DNA from: Imhoffiella purpurea
GTDB lineage: Bacteria; Pseudomonadota; Gammaproteobacteria; Chromatiales; Chromatiaceae
DNA length: 64,000 bases
Direction: 5' to 3'
Assembly: GCF_000585215.1 (NCBI RefSeq)
Contig: NZ_AONC01000012.1
Span: 41,355 to 105,354, forward strand
Of the stretch, positions 15,498 to 26,859 are shown piece after piece (the stretch's first letter is position 1; each line of letters opens with the position of its first letter). Under the pieces are notes generated by a model. The model was not told where the DNA came from. It did not search any database and saw only the letters and a program-made list of their open reading frames with translations. A program made the translations under genes and the position numbers.

Positions 15498-16913
15498 TCA
15501 AATCACCCCGATCGCATGCAGGAAGACGATCACCACCAGCAGCGGCGAGATATAGCGCACCAGGAATCGCCAGACCCGATAGCCGATGGACTCGCCCGCC
15601 TGCAGCTCGTCCCGGGTCGAGGCGCGGGACATGATCCAGCCGGCGAAGATGGCGATGAAGAAGCCGCCGAGGGGCAGCAGGATGTTGGCGGTCAGATAGT
15701 CGAACAGGTCGAAGATCGTCTTGCCGAAGAGCTGGAATTTCTCGCCGGACATGAGGTTGAAGGAAAAGACGGTGCCGAGCCCGAGGAACCAGGCCAGGAA
15801 GCCGACGACGACCGAGGCCGAAATGCGGCCGAGTCCGTGGTTCTCGACCAGCCAGGCGACGGCCGGCTCGATGATCGAGATGGCCGACGACCAGGCGGCG
15901 AAGACCAGGAGCACGAAGAAGAGGGTTCCGAAGAACTGGCCGAAGGGCATGGCGCCGAAGGCGATGGGCAGAGTCTGGAAGATGAGACCCGGCCCGGCGG
16001 CGGGCTGCAGACCGTTGGCGAAGACGATGGGGAAGATGGCCATGCCGGCAAGGAGGGCGACGGCCGTATCCGCGATCACGATCACCAAGGTCGCGCGGCC
16101 GATGGAGGCATCGCCGGGCATGTAGGAGCCGTAGACCATGATGGCGCCCATCCCGAGACTCAGGGTGAAGAAGGCGTGCCCAAGAGCGATGAGGATGGGC
16201 TCGCCGCTGAAGCGGCAGACCTCGGCACCGGCCGCATCGAGCTCGCAATGGTAGAAGACCTTGCCGAAATCCGGACTGAAGAGGAAATCCAGGCCCTTGC
16301 CGAAGGCGCCCAGGGTCATGGCATAGGCCACCAGGATCAGCAGCAGCAGGAAGAGTGCCGGCATCAGAAAGGTGACGGCCTTCTCCAGTCCGCCCTGTAC
16401 GCCGCGTGCCACCACGACCATGGTCATGACCATGAAGATGGTGTGCCAGGCCAAGACCGACTCGGGGGCGCCGACGAAATCCTTGAAGAGCGTGCCGACC
16501 TGGTCGGCGCTCGCGCCCGAGAAAAAGCCCGCGGCGGTATGGAAGACGTAGGCGAGCGCCCAACCGCCGATGACGCTGTAATAGGACAGGATAAAAAAGC
16601 CGGTGATGACCCCGCCCCATCCGAGCAGCGACCAGGCGGGATGAGCGGCCTCGTCCTTGACGAGCGCGCGCATGGTGTTGATCGGACTTTGCCGCCCGCG
16701 CCGGCCGATGAGGACCTCGGCCATCATGATGGGGATACCGATCAGAGCGATGCAGCACAGATAGATGAGGACGAAGGCGCCACCGCCGTTCTCCCCGGTG
16801 ATATAGGGGAACTTCCAGATATTGCCCAGCCCCACTGCGGAACCGACGGCCGCCAGGATGAAGATGAGGCGGGACGACCATTGGCCGTGGATGGAGCTTC
16901 GCTGTTCCGACAT
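15498..16913 (-). CDS. Neurotransmitter:sodium symporter family transporter
   Basis: A 471-residue Na+-coupled symporter of the NSS (LeuT/SNF) family, inner membrane, about 12 helices. TM1 carries the unwound substrate/Na+ site GSAVGLGNIWKFPYITGENG, and FFTLSLGMGAIMVYGSYMP corresponds to the TM6 region. Substrate is probably an amino acid or related small zwitterion; the specificity is not readable. The start is set at the ATG at 16913 (MSEQRSSIHGQWSSR), because earlier in-frame sequence adds 23 residues unlike the family. The gene is flanked by the palindromic repeat and the H+-PPase gene and has no operon partner. Confidence 0.92.
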   Translation of the reverse strand: MSEQRSSIHGQWSSRLIFILAAVGSAVGLGNIWKFPYITGENGGGAFVLIYLCCIALIGIPIMMAEVLIGRRGRQSPINTMRALVKDEAAHPAWSLLGWGGVITGFFILSYYSVIGGWALAYVFHTAAGFFSGASADQVGTLFKDFVGAPESVLAWHTIFMVMTMVVVARGVQGGLEKAVTFLMPALFLLLLILVAYAMTLGAFGKGLDFLFSPDFGKVFYHCELDAAGAEVCRFSGEPILIALGHAFFTLSLGMGAIMVYGSYMPGDASIGRATLVIVIADTAVALLAGMAIFPIVFANGLQPAAGPGLIFQTLPIAFGAMPFGQFFGTLFFVLLVFAAWSSAISIIEPAVAWLVENHGLGRISASVVVGFLAWFLGLGTVFSFNLMSGEKFQLFGKTIFDLFDYLTANILLPLGGFFIAIFAGWIMSRASTRDELQAGESIGYRVWRFLVRYISPLLVVIVFLHAIGVI

Positions 16914-17003
16914 AGAGGCTCGTCCGTCGCTGAATCTGTTGCAAACGGCGCTCATTGTCGGCGAAGCCGTTCGTCGCCACAAGCCGGCCGGACACTGAAA
17001 CGC

Positions 17004-17027
17004 AAAACGCGACCCGGAGGTCGCGTT
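17004..17027 (-). terminator. Rho-independent terminator of hppA
   Basis: On the minus strand the sequence reads AACGCGACC, loop TCCG, GGTCGCGTT, then TTGCGTTTC. The 9-bp perfect stem with a 4-base loop and a following T-rich stretch lies 47 bases beyond the hppA stop and before the symporter start. Confidence 0.75.
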
Positions 17028-17073
17028 CGATCTCGGCGAGACCGGGGACGCGCCCCGGTCGGGTCCGACTAGA

Positions 17074-19107
17074 TCACAGCAGGGGCACCAGGAGCAGCGC
17101 CACGATGTTGATGATCTTGATCAGCGGGTTGATGGCGGGGCCAGCGGTGTCCTTGTAGGGGTCGCCGACGGTATCGCCGGTCACGGCCGCCTTGTGGGTC
17201 TCGGAGCCCTTGCCGCCGAAGTTGCCTTCCTCGACGTACTTCTTGGCGTTGTCCCAGGCACCGCCGCCGGTGCACATGGAGATGGCCACGAAGAGACCGG
17301 TGACGATGGTGCCGATCAGCATGCCGCCCAGTGCGCGGATGCCGGCGCCGTCGCCCATGAGGATGTTCATGCCCATGGCGACCGCGACCGGAACCAGGAT
17401 CGGCAGCAGCGAGGGGATGACCATCTCCTTGATGGCGGCCTTGGTCAGGAGGTCGACGGCACGGGAGTAGTCCGGCTTGGCGGAGCCGTCCATGATGCCC
17501 TTGATCTCCTTGAACTGACGGCGCACCTCCATGACGACCGCGCTGGCGGCGCGGCCGACGGCCTCCATCGCCATGGCGCCGAACAGATAGGGCACCATAC
17601 CGCCGATGAAGAGACCGATGATGACGGCCGGGTCGGACAGCATGAAGTCCTGCATCTTGCCGGCCGCTTCCAGGTTGTGGGTGTAGTCGGCGAAGAGCAC
17701 CAGCGCAGCCAGACCGGCGGAGCCGATGGCGTAGCCCTTGGTCACGGCCTTGGTGGTATTGCCCACGGCGTCGAGGGCGTCGGTGGTCTTGCGCACGTCC
17801 TCGGGCAGACCGGACATCTCGGCGATGCCGCCGGCGTTGTCGGTGATGGGACCGTAGGCGTCGAGCGCCACGATCATGCCGGCCATGGAGAGCATGGCGG
17901 TGGCGGCGATGGCGATACCGTAGAGATCGGCGACCCCGTAGGCGGCCCAGATGGCGACGCAGACCGCAAGGACGGGCAGCGCGGTCGACTTCATGGAGAT
18001 GGCCAGACCCGCGATGACGTTGGTCGCGTGACCGGTCTGGGATGCCTCGGCGACATATTGAACCGGACGGAACTCGGTCGCGGTGTAGTACTCGGTGATG
18101 AACATGAGCGCTGCGGTCAGACCCAGACCGATGAGCGCGCAGAAGAGCATCGAGAAGAAGTGATCGCCCATGAGCAGGCCGGTCACGACCGCGAACATGA
18201 TGAAGGCGAGACCGCCCGCGACCGCCGTGCCCTTGTAGAGCGCGGTCATGATGCGACCGCCATCGGTGGCCTTGACGAAGTAGGCGCCGACGATGGAGGC
18301 GATGATGGAGACTGCGCCCAGCGCGAGCGGGTAGATGACGTAGTCGATGTCGAAGCCGCCGGCGGCCTTGGACAGCAGACCGCCCAGAACCATGGTGGCG
18401 ATGATGGTGACCGCGTAGGTCTCGAAGAGGTCGGCCGCCATGCCGGCGCAGTCACCGACGTTGTCGCCCACGTTGTCGGCGATGACCGCCGGGTTGCGCG
18501 GATCGTCCTCGGGGATGCCGGCCTCGACCTTGCCCACCAGGTCCGCACCGACGTCGGCGCCCTTGGTGAAGATACCGCCACCCAGTCGGGCGAAGATGGA
18601 GATCAGCGAGCCGCCGAAGGCGAGACCGATCAGGGCGTGCAGGGCCGGCTCGTCGGCGCCGAGGAAGAGGAAGTAGCCCGCCACCCCGATGATGCCCAGA
18701 CCGACCACCAGCATGCCGGTGACGGCACCGCCGCGGAAGGCGATGGCCAGTGCGGCCTCGAGGCTCACGGTCGCGGCCTGAGCGGTGCGCACGTTCGAGC
18801 GAACCGATACGTTCATGCCGATATAGCCGGCGAGGCCGGAGAGGATGGCGCCGATGGCGAAACCACCGGCCGTGGCCAGGTCGAGCATCAGCCACAGCAC
18901 GACGAAGAGCGCCGCACCCACCATGGCGATGGTGCTGTACTGGCGGTTGAGGTAGGCCCTGGCACCGGTCTGAATCGCTGCCGCGATTTCCTGCATGCGT
19001 TCGGAGCCGGCGGACTGGGAGTTGATCCAGGCCACGACGACGAGGCCGAAGATTACAGCCAGTGCTCCGGCGCTGATCGCGAACCAAAGGACGAAATCTG
19101 TTGACAT
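17074..19107 (-). CDS. hppA: K+-independent H+-translocating inorganic pyrophosphatase
   Basis: A 677-residue integral-membrane pyrophosphatase that couples PPi hydrolysis to proton export (or makes PPi at high proton motive force). Signatures are [23 protein letters not shown] (185-207, substrate and Mg2+ binding), [19 protein letters not shown] (211-229) and the second acidic site [16 protein letters not shown] (416-431). Lys453 and Thr456 in [17 protein letters not shown] mark the K+-independent class; K+-dependent enzymes have Ala and Gly there. The start at 19107 gives [14 protein letters not shown] and follows a GGGGGGAT ribosome-binding site. With ppa and the PPi-dependent phosphofructokinase in this window, it suggests PPi-centred energy conservation. 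Confidence 0.96.
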   Translation of the reverse strand: MSTDFVLWFAISAGALAVIFGLVVVAWINSQSAGSERMQEIAAAIQTGARAYLNRQYSTIAMVGAALFVVLWLMLDLATAGGFAIGAILSGLAGYIGMNVSVRSNVRTAQAATVSLEAALAIAFRGGAVTGMLVVGLGIIGVAGYFLFLGADEPALHALIGLAFGGSLISIFARLGGGIFTKGADVGADLVGKVEAGIPEDDPRNPAVIADNVGDNVGDCAGMAADLFETYAVTIIATMVLGGLLSKAAGGFDIDYVIYPLALGAVSIIASIVGAYFVKATDGGRIMTALYKGTAVAGGLAFIMFAVVTGLLMGDHFFSMLFCALIGLGLTAALMFITEYYTATEFRPVQYVAEASQTGHATNVIAGLAISMKSTALPVLAVCVAIWAAYGVADLYGIAIAATAMLSMAGMIVALDAYGPITDNAGGIAEMSGLPEDVRKTTDALDAVGNTTKAVTKGYAIGSAGLAALVLFADYTHNLEAAGKMQDFMLSDPAVIIGLFIGGMVPYLFGAMAMEAVGRAASAVVMEVRRQFKEIKGIMDGSAKPDYSRAVDLLTKAAIKEMVIPSLLPILVPVAVAMGMNILMGDGAGIRALGGMLIGTIVTGLFVAISMCTGGGAWDNAKKYVEEGNFGGKGSETHKAAVTGDTVGDPYKDTAGPAINPLIKIINIVALLLVPLL

Positions 19108-19666
19108 TGAGATCCCCCCGTTACGGGTTTTCGTTGGTTTGAGCCGAGCGAAATGGGCGACCAATCGCAACGTCGGGATACAGCGGTGGACGGACCGATC
19201 AGCCGCCAAAACGGCACGGAACTTTACCATAAAGGTCTCGGCCTTTTGGCGCTCCGGCCAGGCATATTCGCCTCTGCAAGTGGATGCCGCCGAATCGAAA
19301 TCCGCGATCGAAGCGGCGCCCCATCCGCCCCGCCCCGGCATCGGCTCCCAACCCCGCTCTGCAATCCTTGTTAATCATCGACTTGGATCGAATGCCGGAT
19401 GCGATGAAGGGAGAGAGGATCGTCGCGCCCAAGCACATCATACGATGTTCCCAATGGACGCATTAAATTAATCAATGCTCTTTATTGGGATCGAGACCAA
19501 ACACGAATTGCACTGACTCCGCACGATCACGCCAGTGTAACGGAATGAAATGACTGAAAAGGGACGATTCGGCGACCGAACGCCCGCACACGTCACAACG
19601 AGGATGCCCACATTCGACTCACTCGCTGCACGCTCGGCCAGCGCAGGCCGATCAGAGGGTCAACGA
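19108..19666. other. Intergenic region between hppA and hsp20, no gene recognised
   Basis: About 560 bases with only short frames lacking ribosome-binding sites or recognisable products. It must hold the hppA promoter (minus strand). The middle is noticeably AT-richer (around 19460-19500, with a run reading TAAATTAATCAATGC). I see no RNA gene, repeat or conserved operator. Confidence 0.5.
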
Positions 19667-19696
19667 GGAACGGCCGGGCTAGAGCCCGGCCGTTCC
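19667..19696 (-). terminator. Strong hairpin downstream of hsp20
   Basis: Perfect 14-bp inverted repeat GGAACGGCCGGGCT / AGCCCGGCCGTTCC separated by two bases, 43 bases beyond the hsp20 stop. There is no T-run on either strand, so it is either a Rho-independent terminator without U-tract or an mRNA-stabilising hairpin. Confidence 0.55.
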
Positions 19697-19738
19697 ATGC
19701 CGGCGATGGATCGAGCGTCGCCGGTACAGTCTCGCGCC

Positions 19739-20215
19739 TTATGCGGCCTTGGCCGTTTCCTCCGAGCCCGATTCATGGGTGATCGACGGCCCGCCATCCG
19801 TGCCGCGGATCTCGATGCGGCGCGGCTTCATGGCCTCGGGGACCTCGCGCACCAGCTCGATGTTGAGCAGGCCGTTCTCCAGGCGGGCCTCGGCGACCCG
19901 GACATAGTCGGCCAGCTGGAACTTGCGCTCGAAGCCGCGGTTGGCGATGCCGCGATAGAGGAAATTGCCCTCCGCCTCGGCCGTCTTGCGCTGACCGGTC
20001 ACGGTGAGCAAATTCTCCTTCGCCTCGATATCCAGCTCGGACTCGGTGAAACCCGCCACGGCGAGCGTGATGCGGTAGCTGTTCTCGTCCATGACCTCGA
20101 CGTTGTAGGGCGGATAGCCGCCCGGCTCGGTCCGGTAGGCGGTCTCAAGCGAATTGGCCAGACGATCGAAGCCGATCATGGAGCGGAACAGGGGTGAGAA
20201 GTCGAGCGTTGTCAT
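19739..20215 (-). CDS. Small heat-shock protein, Hsp20/IbpA family
   Basis: A 158-residue alpha-crystallin-domain chaperone that holds unfolding proteins in the cytoplasm. The N-terminus ([19 protein letters not shown]) and [23 protein letters not shown] are typical of proteobacterial IbpA-like proteins. The crystallin domain spans about residues 35-125 and the C-terminal RRIEIRG contains the I-x-I oligomerisation motif. The start is the ATG at 20215, preceded by GAGGAT; upstream in-frame codons add 11 hydrophobic residues unlike the family. A perfect CIRCE operator sits in its promoter, so HrcA control is expected. Confidence 0.95.
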   Translation of the reverse strand: MTTLDFSPLFRSMIGFDRLANSLETAYRTEPGGYPPYNVEVMDENSYRITLAVAGFTESELDIEAKENLLTVTGQRKTAEAEGNFLYRGIANRGFERKFQLADYVRVAEARLENGLLNIELVREVPEAMKPRRIEIRGTDGGPSITHESGSEETAKAA

Positions 20216-20327
20216 GACATATCCTCCGATGAGCAATATGTGCCACAAGGCAATATGAACGATGAGATGGCGTTCTTGCGAACCGCCGGTTTCGCAGTCC
20301 CCGACCGGGCGACTGCTTACGTTATGT

Positions 20328-20356
20328 AAAGTAGACCCGGATTAGCACTCTGTCAA
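20328..20356 (-). promoter_or_regulatory. Sigma-70-type promoter of hsp20
   Basis: On the minus strand TTGACA (20356-20351) is followed by a 17-base spacer and TACTTT (20333-20328), about 110 bases upstream of the hsp20 ATG. The spacer and -35 box overlap the CIRCE element, the expected layout for repression by HrcA. Confidence 0.65.
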
Positions 20357-20368
20357 GATGAGTGCTAA
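20342..20368. promoter_or_regulatory. CIRCE operator (HrcA binding site)
   Basis: TTAGCACTC, nine bases (TGTCAAGAT), GAGTGCTAA: an exact match to the CIRCE consensus TTAGCACTC-N9-GAGTGCTAA. It overlaps the -35 box of the hsp20 promoter on the minus strand and lies 105 bases upstream of the divergent S24-protein gene. CIRCE normally controls groESL or dnaK operons; its use on a small heat-shock gene is less common. The hrcA gene is not in the window. Confidence 0.95.
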
Positions 20369-20473
20369 CAAATTCTCGCGAAGCCATCGGCATCCACTTT
20401 CTCGCGCCTCTCGCGCTCGGGTAGACTGGGGCATCCTGCGACAGCCTTCGCGACCCGGCCATCGGAGAAGCCC

Positions 20474-20935
20474 ATGGCGCAACCCCTCTATCTCATCACC
20501 AAACGTGCCCATGCGATCTGGACTCCCGCGCTCGAGCCGCTGGAGCTCGAAGGCGAGGACGGGGTATCGCTGCCCCTGCTCGGATACGTGAGCGCCGGAA
20601 GGCCGGTCGACCTCTCCGAGGACCAGGAGAGCGTCACGGTTCCGCGCAACATGGTGCGCAAGAACAGCTATGCGCTGCGGGTGCGCGGACACTCGATGAT
20701 GGACGACCAGATCCAGGACGGGGACATCATCATCGTCGAGCAGCGCCAGACGGCCGAGAACGGAGAGACGGTGGTCGCCCTGATCAAGGGCGAGCAGGTC
20801 ACGCTCAAGCGTTTCTACGTCGAGCCGGACGGCATCCGGCTGCAGCCGGCCAATCCGAACATGGAGCCCATCCATCTGAAGCACGACGAGATCCAGATCC
20901 TGGGGATCGTCTCGGGCGTGGTGCGGATGTCCTGA
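20474..20935 (+). CDS. LexA/UmuD-like S24 protein lacking a DNA-binding domain
   Basis: A 153-residue protein consisting almost only of the S24 autoprotease fold of LexA, UmuD and CI. The Ala-Gly cleavage site is at 41-42 (LGYVSAGRPVDL). The catalytic Ser is Ser74 in RGHSMMDDQIQDGD, and the catalytic Lys is Lys112 in QVTLKRF. Only about 30 residues precede the cleavage region, too few for LexA's winged helix (about 70), and no in-frame upstream extension encodes one. GGAGAAG precedes the ATG. No umuC or SOS box is nearby. It may be cleaved in a RecA-dependent way and act through a partner; the function is unknown. Confidence 0.88.
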   Translation: MAQPLYLITKRAHAIWTPALEPLELEGEDGVSLPLLGYVSAGRPVDLSEDQESVTVPRNMVRKNSYALRVRGHSMMDDQIQDGDIIIVEQRQTAENGETVVALIKGEQVTLKRFYVEPDGIRLQPANPNMEPIHLKHDEIQILGIVSGVVRMS

Positions 20936-21013
20936 CTCCCTGTTTGCCCTGCAGCGCCATTCGCGCCAGCTAGAATCCGTTCTTCGGAGAAGATCGAGAG
21001 GACGCAGCCCCAT

Positions 21014-21907
21014 ATGTCCGAGACAACATCCATGACCGGTTCGCCGTTCGATCCCATCAACGAAACGTCCTATCGAGTCTGGCGCGAACGCAAGCTGTCG
21101 CAGGCCCCGACGAGGCTCGATGCCCTGATCGTCGAGGTCGGCGACCCTCGCCGGTTGAGCCAGGCCGAGCATGCCGCGATCCTAGAGCGCTGCCGAGCGG
21201 CCAACATGGCGATCTATGCAGGCACGACGGGAGAGAATCCGGACAAATCCATCCCCCGCGAACTCGGAACCAGGTTCGGTCTGAACCGCCTGGACCACAA
21301 CCCGGGGGCCGACGAGGACGCCATCACCTCCCTGACGGTCCAGACGGACCGGCGCCATCGGGACTTCATCCCCTACTCCGACCAGCCGATCTCCTGGCAC
21401 ACCGACGGCTACTACAACCGCCCGGACCGCCAGATCCACGGTATGCTGCTGCACTGCGTCCAGCCCGCCGACGCGGGCGGCGCGAACGCCCTGCTCGATC
21501 ACGAGATCGCCTACATGCTGCTGCGAGACCGGGATCCAGAGCACGTCCGCGCACTCATGCACCCGGAAACCATGGCCATCCCGGCCAGTCATGTCGATGG
21601 AAAAGAGACGCGCCCGGACTGCTCGGGCCCCGTGTTCTCGGTGCGCGCGGATGGACGTCTGCACATGCGCTTCACCAACCGCAAGCGCAACATCCGCTGG
21701 CGCAACGACCCGGCGACCGGCGCCGCCGTCGCCGCGCTCAGAGAGATCCTGGAGGAAGAGTCGCCCTGGCACTTCAGCGCGCGACTCGAATCGGGCTGGG
21801 GACTCATCTGCAACAACGTGCTCCACACCCGCACCGGATTCAGCGACGGCGAGAACCGGCGTCTCATCTATCGCGCGCGCTATTACGACCGGATCGAGGG
21901 ATGTTGA
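21014..21907 (+). CDS. TauD/TfdA-family Fe(II)/2-oxoglutarate dioxygenase
   Basis: A 297-residue non-heme iron oxygenase. The iron facial triad is visible: His and Asp in ISWHTDGYYNRP (about residues 129-131) and a distal His in NNVLHTRTGF (about residue 276), followed by the 2-oxoglutarate-binding Arg region (RRLIYRARYYDR). The substrate cannot be read from sequence. LHCVQPADAGGANALLDHEIAY is the conserved core of this family. It stands alone, downstream of the S24 gene with 78 bases between, and converges on hisC. Confidence 0.9.
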   Translation: MSETTSMTGSPFDPINETSYRVWRERKLSQAPTRLDALIVEVGDPRRLSQAEHAAILERCRAANMAIYAGTTGENPDKSIPRELGTRFGLNRLDHNPGADEDAITSLTVQTDRRHRDFIPYSDQPISWHTDGYYNRPDRQIHGMLLHCVQPADAGGANALLDHEIAYMLLRDRDPEHVRALMHPETMAIPASHVDGKETRPDCSGPVFSVRADGRLHMRFTNRKRNIRWRNDPATGAAVAALREILEEESPWHFSARLESGWGLICNNVLHTRTGFSDGENRRLIYRARYYDRIEGC

Positions 21908-21982
21908 ACCTGAAGGTATCCCCGATGAACGTCGGGGGCACCCCCAGGCAGCAGAGAGAGGGTCGGGTACGCCCCCGCAACC

Positions 21983-23062
21983 CTATGCCATCACCGCCTT
22001 CAGCGCCTCGACCATGGCCGCATTCTCCTCGGGCGAGCCGACCGTCAGACGCAGGCAGTCGGCGAGCAGGGGATGGGCCCCGTCGAGGTTCTTGATCAGG
22101 ATCTTGCGTTCCTTGAGCCCATCGAAAATGGCGCCCGCCCGCCCGGCCGGGGTGCGGACGAGGATGAAGTTGGCCTCGCTCGGATAGAGCTGCAGCCCCT
22201 CGATCCCGCCCAGCGCCTCGAACAGATGGCCGCGCTCGGTGCGGATGCTCTGGGTCTGGGCGTCGAAGACGTCCTTGTGCTCGAGCGCGAAGGTGGCCGA
22301 GACCTGAGTGAGGACGTTCACGTTGTAGGGCAGACGCACCTTGTCGATCTCGGCCAGCCAGGGCGTCGGACCGACCAGATAGCCGAGCCGCAGACCCGCC
22401 AGCCCCATCTTGGAGACGGTGCGCATGACCAGCAGGTTGTCCCAGTCGCCGAGCAGGCCCATGAAGCTGTAGTCGGTGAAGGGGGCATAGGCCTCGTCGA
22501 CGATGACCAGACCGGGAGCGGCCTCGATGATGCGGACCATGTCGTCGACGTCGAAGCGGTTGCCCGTCGGGTTGTTCGGATAGGCCAGATAGACCAGCGC
22601 CGGCTGCTCGCGCTCGATCGCCTCCAGCATCGCCGGCAGATCCAGCGAGAAGTCCTCGGCCTGGAGCGGCACGCCGACGTACTCCATCCCGGAAAAGAGC
22701 CCGACCATGCGGTAGATGACGAAGCCGGGCTCCACCGAGAGCACCTTGCGCCCCGGCTGGGCGACCGTCAGGGCCAGCATCTGGATCAGCTCGTCCGAAC
22801 CGTTGCCGAGCAGCAGACCCATGTCGGACGGGATGCCCATGGCCTTGCGCAGCGCCGCCTGCAGCGCCTCGCCCTGAGGATCCGGATAGCGGTTCGGCTC
22901 GACCCCGCGCAGCGTCTCCAGCCATTCGGAGAGCAGCGACTCGGGCCAGCCATAGGGATTCTCCATGGCGTCCAGCTTGATCAGGCCGGCGGCCGGCGGG
23001 ACATGATAGGCGCGCAGCGCGAGGATCTCGGGCCGCACCAGTGATTCGATCCGCGATTTCAT
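21983..23062 (-). CDS. hisC: Histidinol-phosphate aminotransferase
   Basis: A 359-residue PLP-dependent class I/II aminotransferase that converts imidazole acetol phosphate to histidinol phosphate. The N-terminal [11 protein letters not shown] and PNRYPD, the NNPTGN motif ([12 protein letters not shown]), DEAYAPF and the Schiff-base Lys in [14 protein letters not shown] are all present. The ATG at 23062 overlaps the hisD stop by four bases (ATGA), so the two are coupled. It is the last gene of the mla-murA-his run; the remaining his genes are elsewhere. Confidence 0.96.
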   Translation of the reverse strand: MKSRIESLVRPEILALRAYHVPPAAGLIKLDAMENPYGWPESLLSEWLETLRGVEPNRYPDPQGEALQAALRKAMGIPSDMGLLLGNGSDELIQMLALTVAQPGRKVLSVEPGFVIYRMVGLFSGMEYVGVPLQAEDFSLDLPAMLEAIEREQPALVYLAYPNNPTGNRFDVDDMVRIIEAAPGLVIVDEAYAPFTDYSFMGLLGDWDNLLVMRTVSKMGLAGLRLGYLVGPTPWLAEIDKVRLPYNVNVLTQVSATFALEHKDVFDAQTQSIRTERGHLFEALGGIEGLQLYPSEANFILVRTPAGRAGAIFDGLKERKILIKNLDGAHPLLADCLRLTVGSPEENAAMVEALKAVMA

Positions 23063-24381
23063 GACGCATCCTCGCCGCGATATTCGGCCGAGCGGGCGTG
23101 GGCGGTGAACCCCTCGCCACGCGCCAGCACGGATGCGGTGCGCGAGAGCACCGCCGAGCCGGCGCTCGAGCACAGGATGAGGCTCGATCGCTTCTGGAAA
23201 TCGTAGACCCCCAGAGGCGACGAGAAACGGGCGGTCCGCGAGGTCGGCAGCACGTGGTTGGGACCAGCGCAGTAGTCCCCCAGGGCCTCGGCCGTGTAGC
23301 GTCCCATGAAGATGGCGCCGGCGTGCCGGATGCGCCCGACGATGGACTCCGGATCCTCGACCGACAGCTCCAGGTGCTCGGGCGCGATCTCGTTGGCGAC
23401 GGCGATGGCGTCGTCCAGATCGCGGGCGAGGACGAGGGCGCCGCGCGCCTTCAGGGCGGCGTCGATGATCTCCCGGCGCTCCATGGTCGGCAACAGCCTG
23501 TCGATGCTGGCGGCGACGCGGTCGAGGAACTCGGCGTCCCAGCTCACCAGGATGGACTGGGCGTCCTCGTCGTGCTCGGCCTGGGAGAAGAGGTCCATGG
23601 CGATCCAGTCCGGATCCGTCCCGCCGTCGCAGACGACCAGGATCTCGGAGGGGCCGGCGACCATATCGATGCCGACCTGGCCGAAGACGGCACGCTTGGC
23701 GGTGGCGACATAGATGTTGCCGGGGCCCACGATCTTGTCCACGCCCGGAATCGTCTCGGTGCCGTAGGCGAGCGCGGCGACGGCCTGGGCGCCGCCGATG
23801 GCGAAGGCGCGGTCGACCCCGGCGATGTGCGCCGCGGCCAGGACCAGCTCGTTGAGCTCGCCGTCCGGGGTCGGCACCGCCATGATCAGCTCGGAGACGC
23901 CCGCCACCTTGGCCGGGATGGCGTTCATCAGCACCGAGGAGGGATAGGCCGCCTTGCCGCCCGGCACATAGAGCCCGACGCGGTCGAGCGGCGTGACCTG
24001 CTGGCCCAGCAATGTGCCGTCGTCCTCGCGATAGCTCCAGCCGGACATCTTCTGATGCTCGGCATAGGCGCGGATGCGCTCGGCGGCCGTCTCCAGCGCC
24101 TGGCGCTGATCGGCGGGGATGGCCGCCCAGGCCCGGGCCAGACGCGAGCGCGGAAGCTCCAGATCGGCCGCGGAGGCCGGCGCCCAGCGGTCGAAGCGCG
24201 CGGTGTAGTCCATCAGGGCGGCGTCGCCGCGCGCGCGGACCTCCTTGATGATCTCGGCGACGGTGCCTTGCACCCGGTCGTCGGAGACCGAATCCCAGGC
24301 CAGCAGGGCGGAGAGCCGCGCCTGGAAATCGGCGTCCTGGGTGGAGAGACATTTGATATCGGTCACGGTTGTCTCGCTCAT
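23059..24381 (-). CDS. hisD: Histidinol dehydrogenase
   Basis: A 440-residue zinc- and NAD-dependent enzyme that carries out the last two oxidation steps of histidine synthesis (L-histidinol to L-histidine). Recognisable segments are [58 protein letters not shown], the catalytic EIAPEHLEL (Glu and His) and [26 protein letters not shown]. Zinc-ligand residues are in [12 protein letters not shown]. The gene is separated from hisG by a 155-base insert carrying an inverted repeat, unlike the tight spacing elsewhere in this run. Confidence 0.97.
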   Translation of the reverse strand: MSETTVTDIKCLSTQDADFQARLSALLAWDSVSDDRVQGTVAEIIKEVRARGDAALMDYTARFDRWAPASAADLELPRSRLARAWAAIPADQRQALETAAERIRAYAEHQKMSGWSYREDDGTLLGQQVTPLDRVGLYVPGGKAAYPSSVLMNAIPAKVAGVSELIMAVPTPDGELNELVLAAAHIAGVDRAFAIGGAQAVAALAYGTETIPGVDKIVGPGNIYVATAKRAVFGQVGIDMVAGPSEILVVCDGGTDPDWIAMDLFSQAEHDEDAQSILVSWDAEFLDRVAASIDRLLPTMERREIIDAALKARGALVLARDLDDAIAVANEIAPEHLELSVEDPESIVGRIRHAGAIFMGRYTAEALGDYCAGPNHVLPTSRTARFSSPLGVYDFQKRSSLILCSSAGSAVLSRTASVLARGEGFTAHARSAEYRGEDAS

Positions 24382-24391
24382 GTTTGGTTGG

Positions 24392-24533
24392 TAGCTGTCA
24401 GCTTCCAGCCACCAGCTGATGTATGTCTTTATGGGCGACCCCTTTCCTCATCCAGCCAAGCATCGGCCAAGGGATCGAGATTGGAAAGCGGCTCCAGCCA
24501 AGCTGGCAGCTGGTCGCTGGAAGCTGGCCGCTT
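24392..24533. repeat. Inverted-repeat element between hisG and hisD
   Basis: Two arms in opposite orientation, 24392-24418 and 24507-24533, about 90 bases apart. The core CAGCTGGTCGCTGGAAGCTG (24507-24526) matches the reverse complement of the first arm with one mismatch; over 27 bases there are about four. The intervening 88 bases carry no reading frame. It looks like a small non-autonomous repeat inserted in an otherwise overlapping gene string, and its transcript could fold into a long hairpin. Confidence 0.7.
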
Positions 24534-24536
24534 CAA

Positions 24537-26494
<1,958 letters not shown>

Positions 26495-26538
26495 TCAAGG
26501 GCAGGCCGATATCGCCGAGACGAATGGCGAACGCATCG

Positions 26539-26859
26539 TCAGACGGCGATCGGCAGCACATCCTGCAGGTTGGAGAAGGCGGCGATCCGCCGCAGCGAGT
26601 CCGGGACGTTGGCGTAGGATAGATGAATGTCGCGGGCTCGCGCCACGTCGAGCCACTCGAGGAGCAGCGCGAGCCCCGCGCTGTTGGCCGAATCCACCTC
26701 GGCGAGGTCGATGACCAGGGTATCCGCGTCAGGCCGGCCGGCGTCCCTCAACAGCCGTTTCCCGGCTAGAGCCAAAGAGGTCACCGTCCCGAAGTCCAAG
26801 CCCCCTTGCAGTCGCCAGCGACCGGAATCGACCTGCGTCAGGCGCACCTCGGCGCTCAC
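26539..26859 (-). CDS. mlaB: MlaB, STAS-domain subunit of the Mla lipid transporter
   Basis: A 106-residue single STAS-domain protein, the cytoplasmic accessory subunit that stabilises the MlaFE complex. The motif VIDLAEVDSANSAGLALLLEWL contains the conserved Ser/Thr loop of STAS proteins (SANSAG). The ATG overlaps the mlaC stop (ATGA). It is the fifth gene of mlaFEDCB, which returns mislocalised phospholipids from the outer to the inner membrane. Confidence 0.93.
   Translation of the reverse strand: MSAEVRLTQVDSGRWRLQGGLDFGTVTSLALAGKRLLRDAGRPDADTLVIDLAEVDSANSAGLALLLEWLDVARARDIHLSYANVPDSLRRIAAFSNLQDVLPIAV

Noticed and set aside
15270..19104. Long plus-strand open frames opposite the symporter and H+-PPase genes
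   Set aside because: They mirror genes with clear family motifs and start codons; their translations are charged, low-complexity and lack any domain.
20370..20473. SOS box for the S24 protein gene
   Set aside because: I looked for CTGT-N8-ACAG or close variants upstream of the ATG and saw none.
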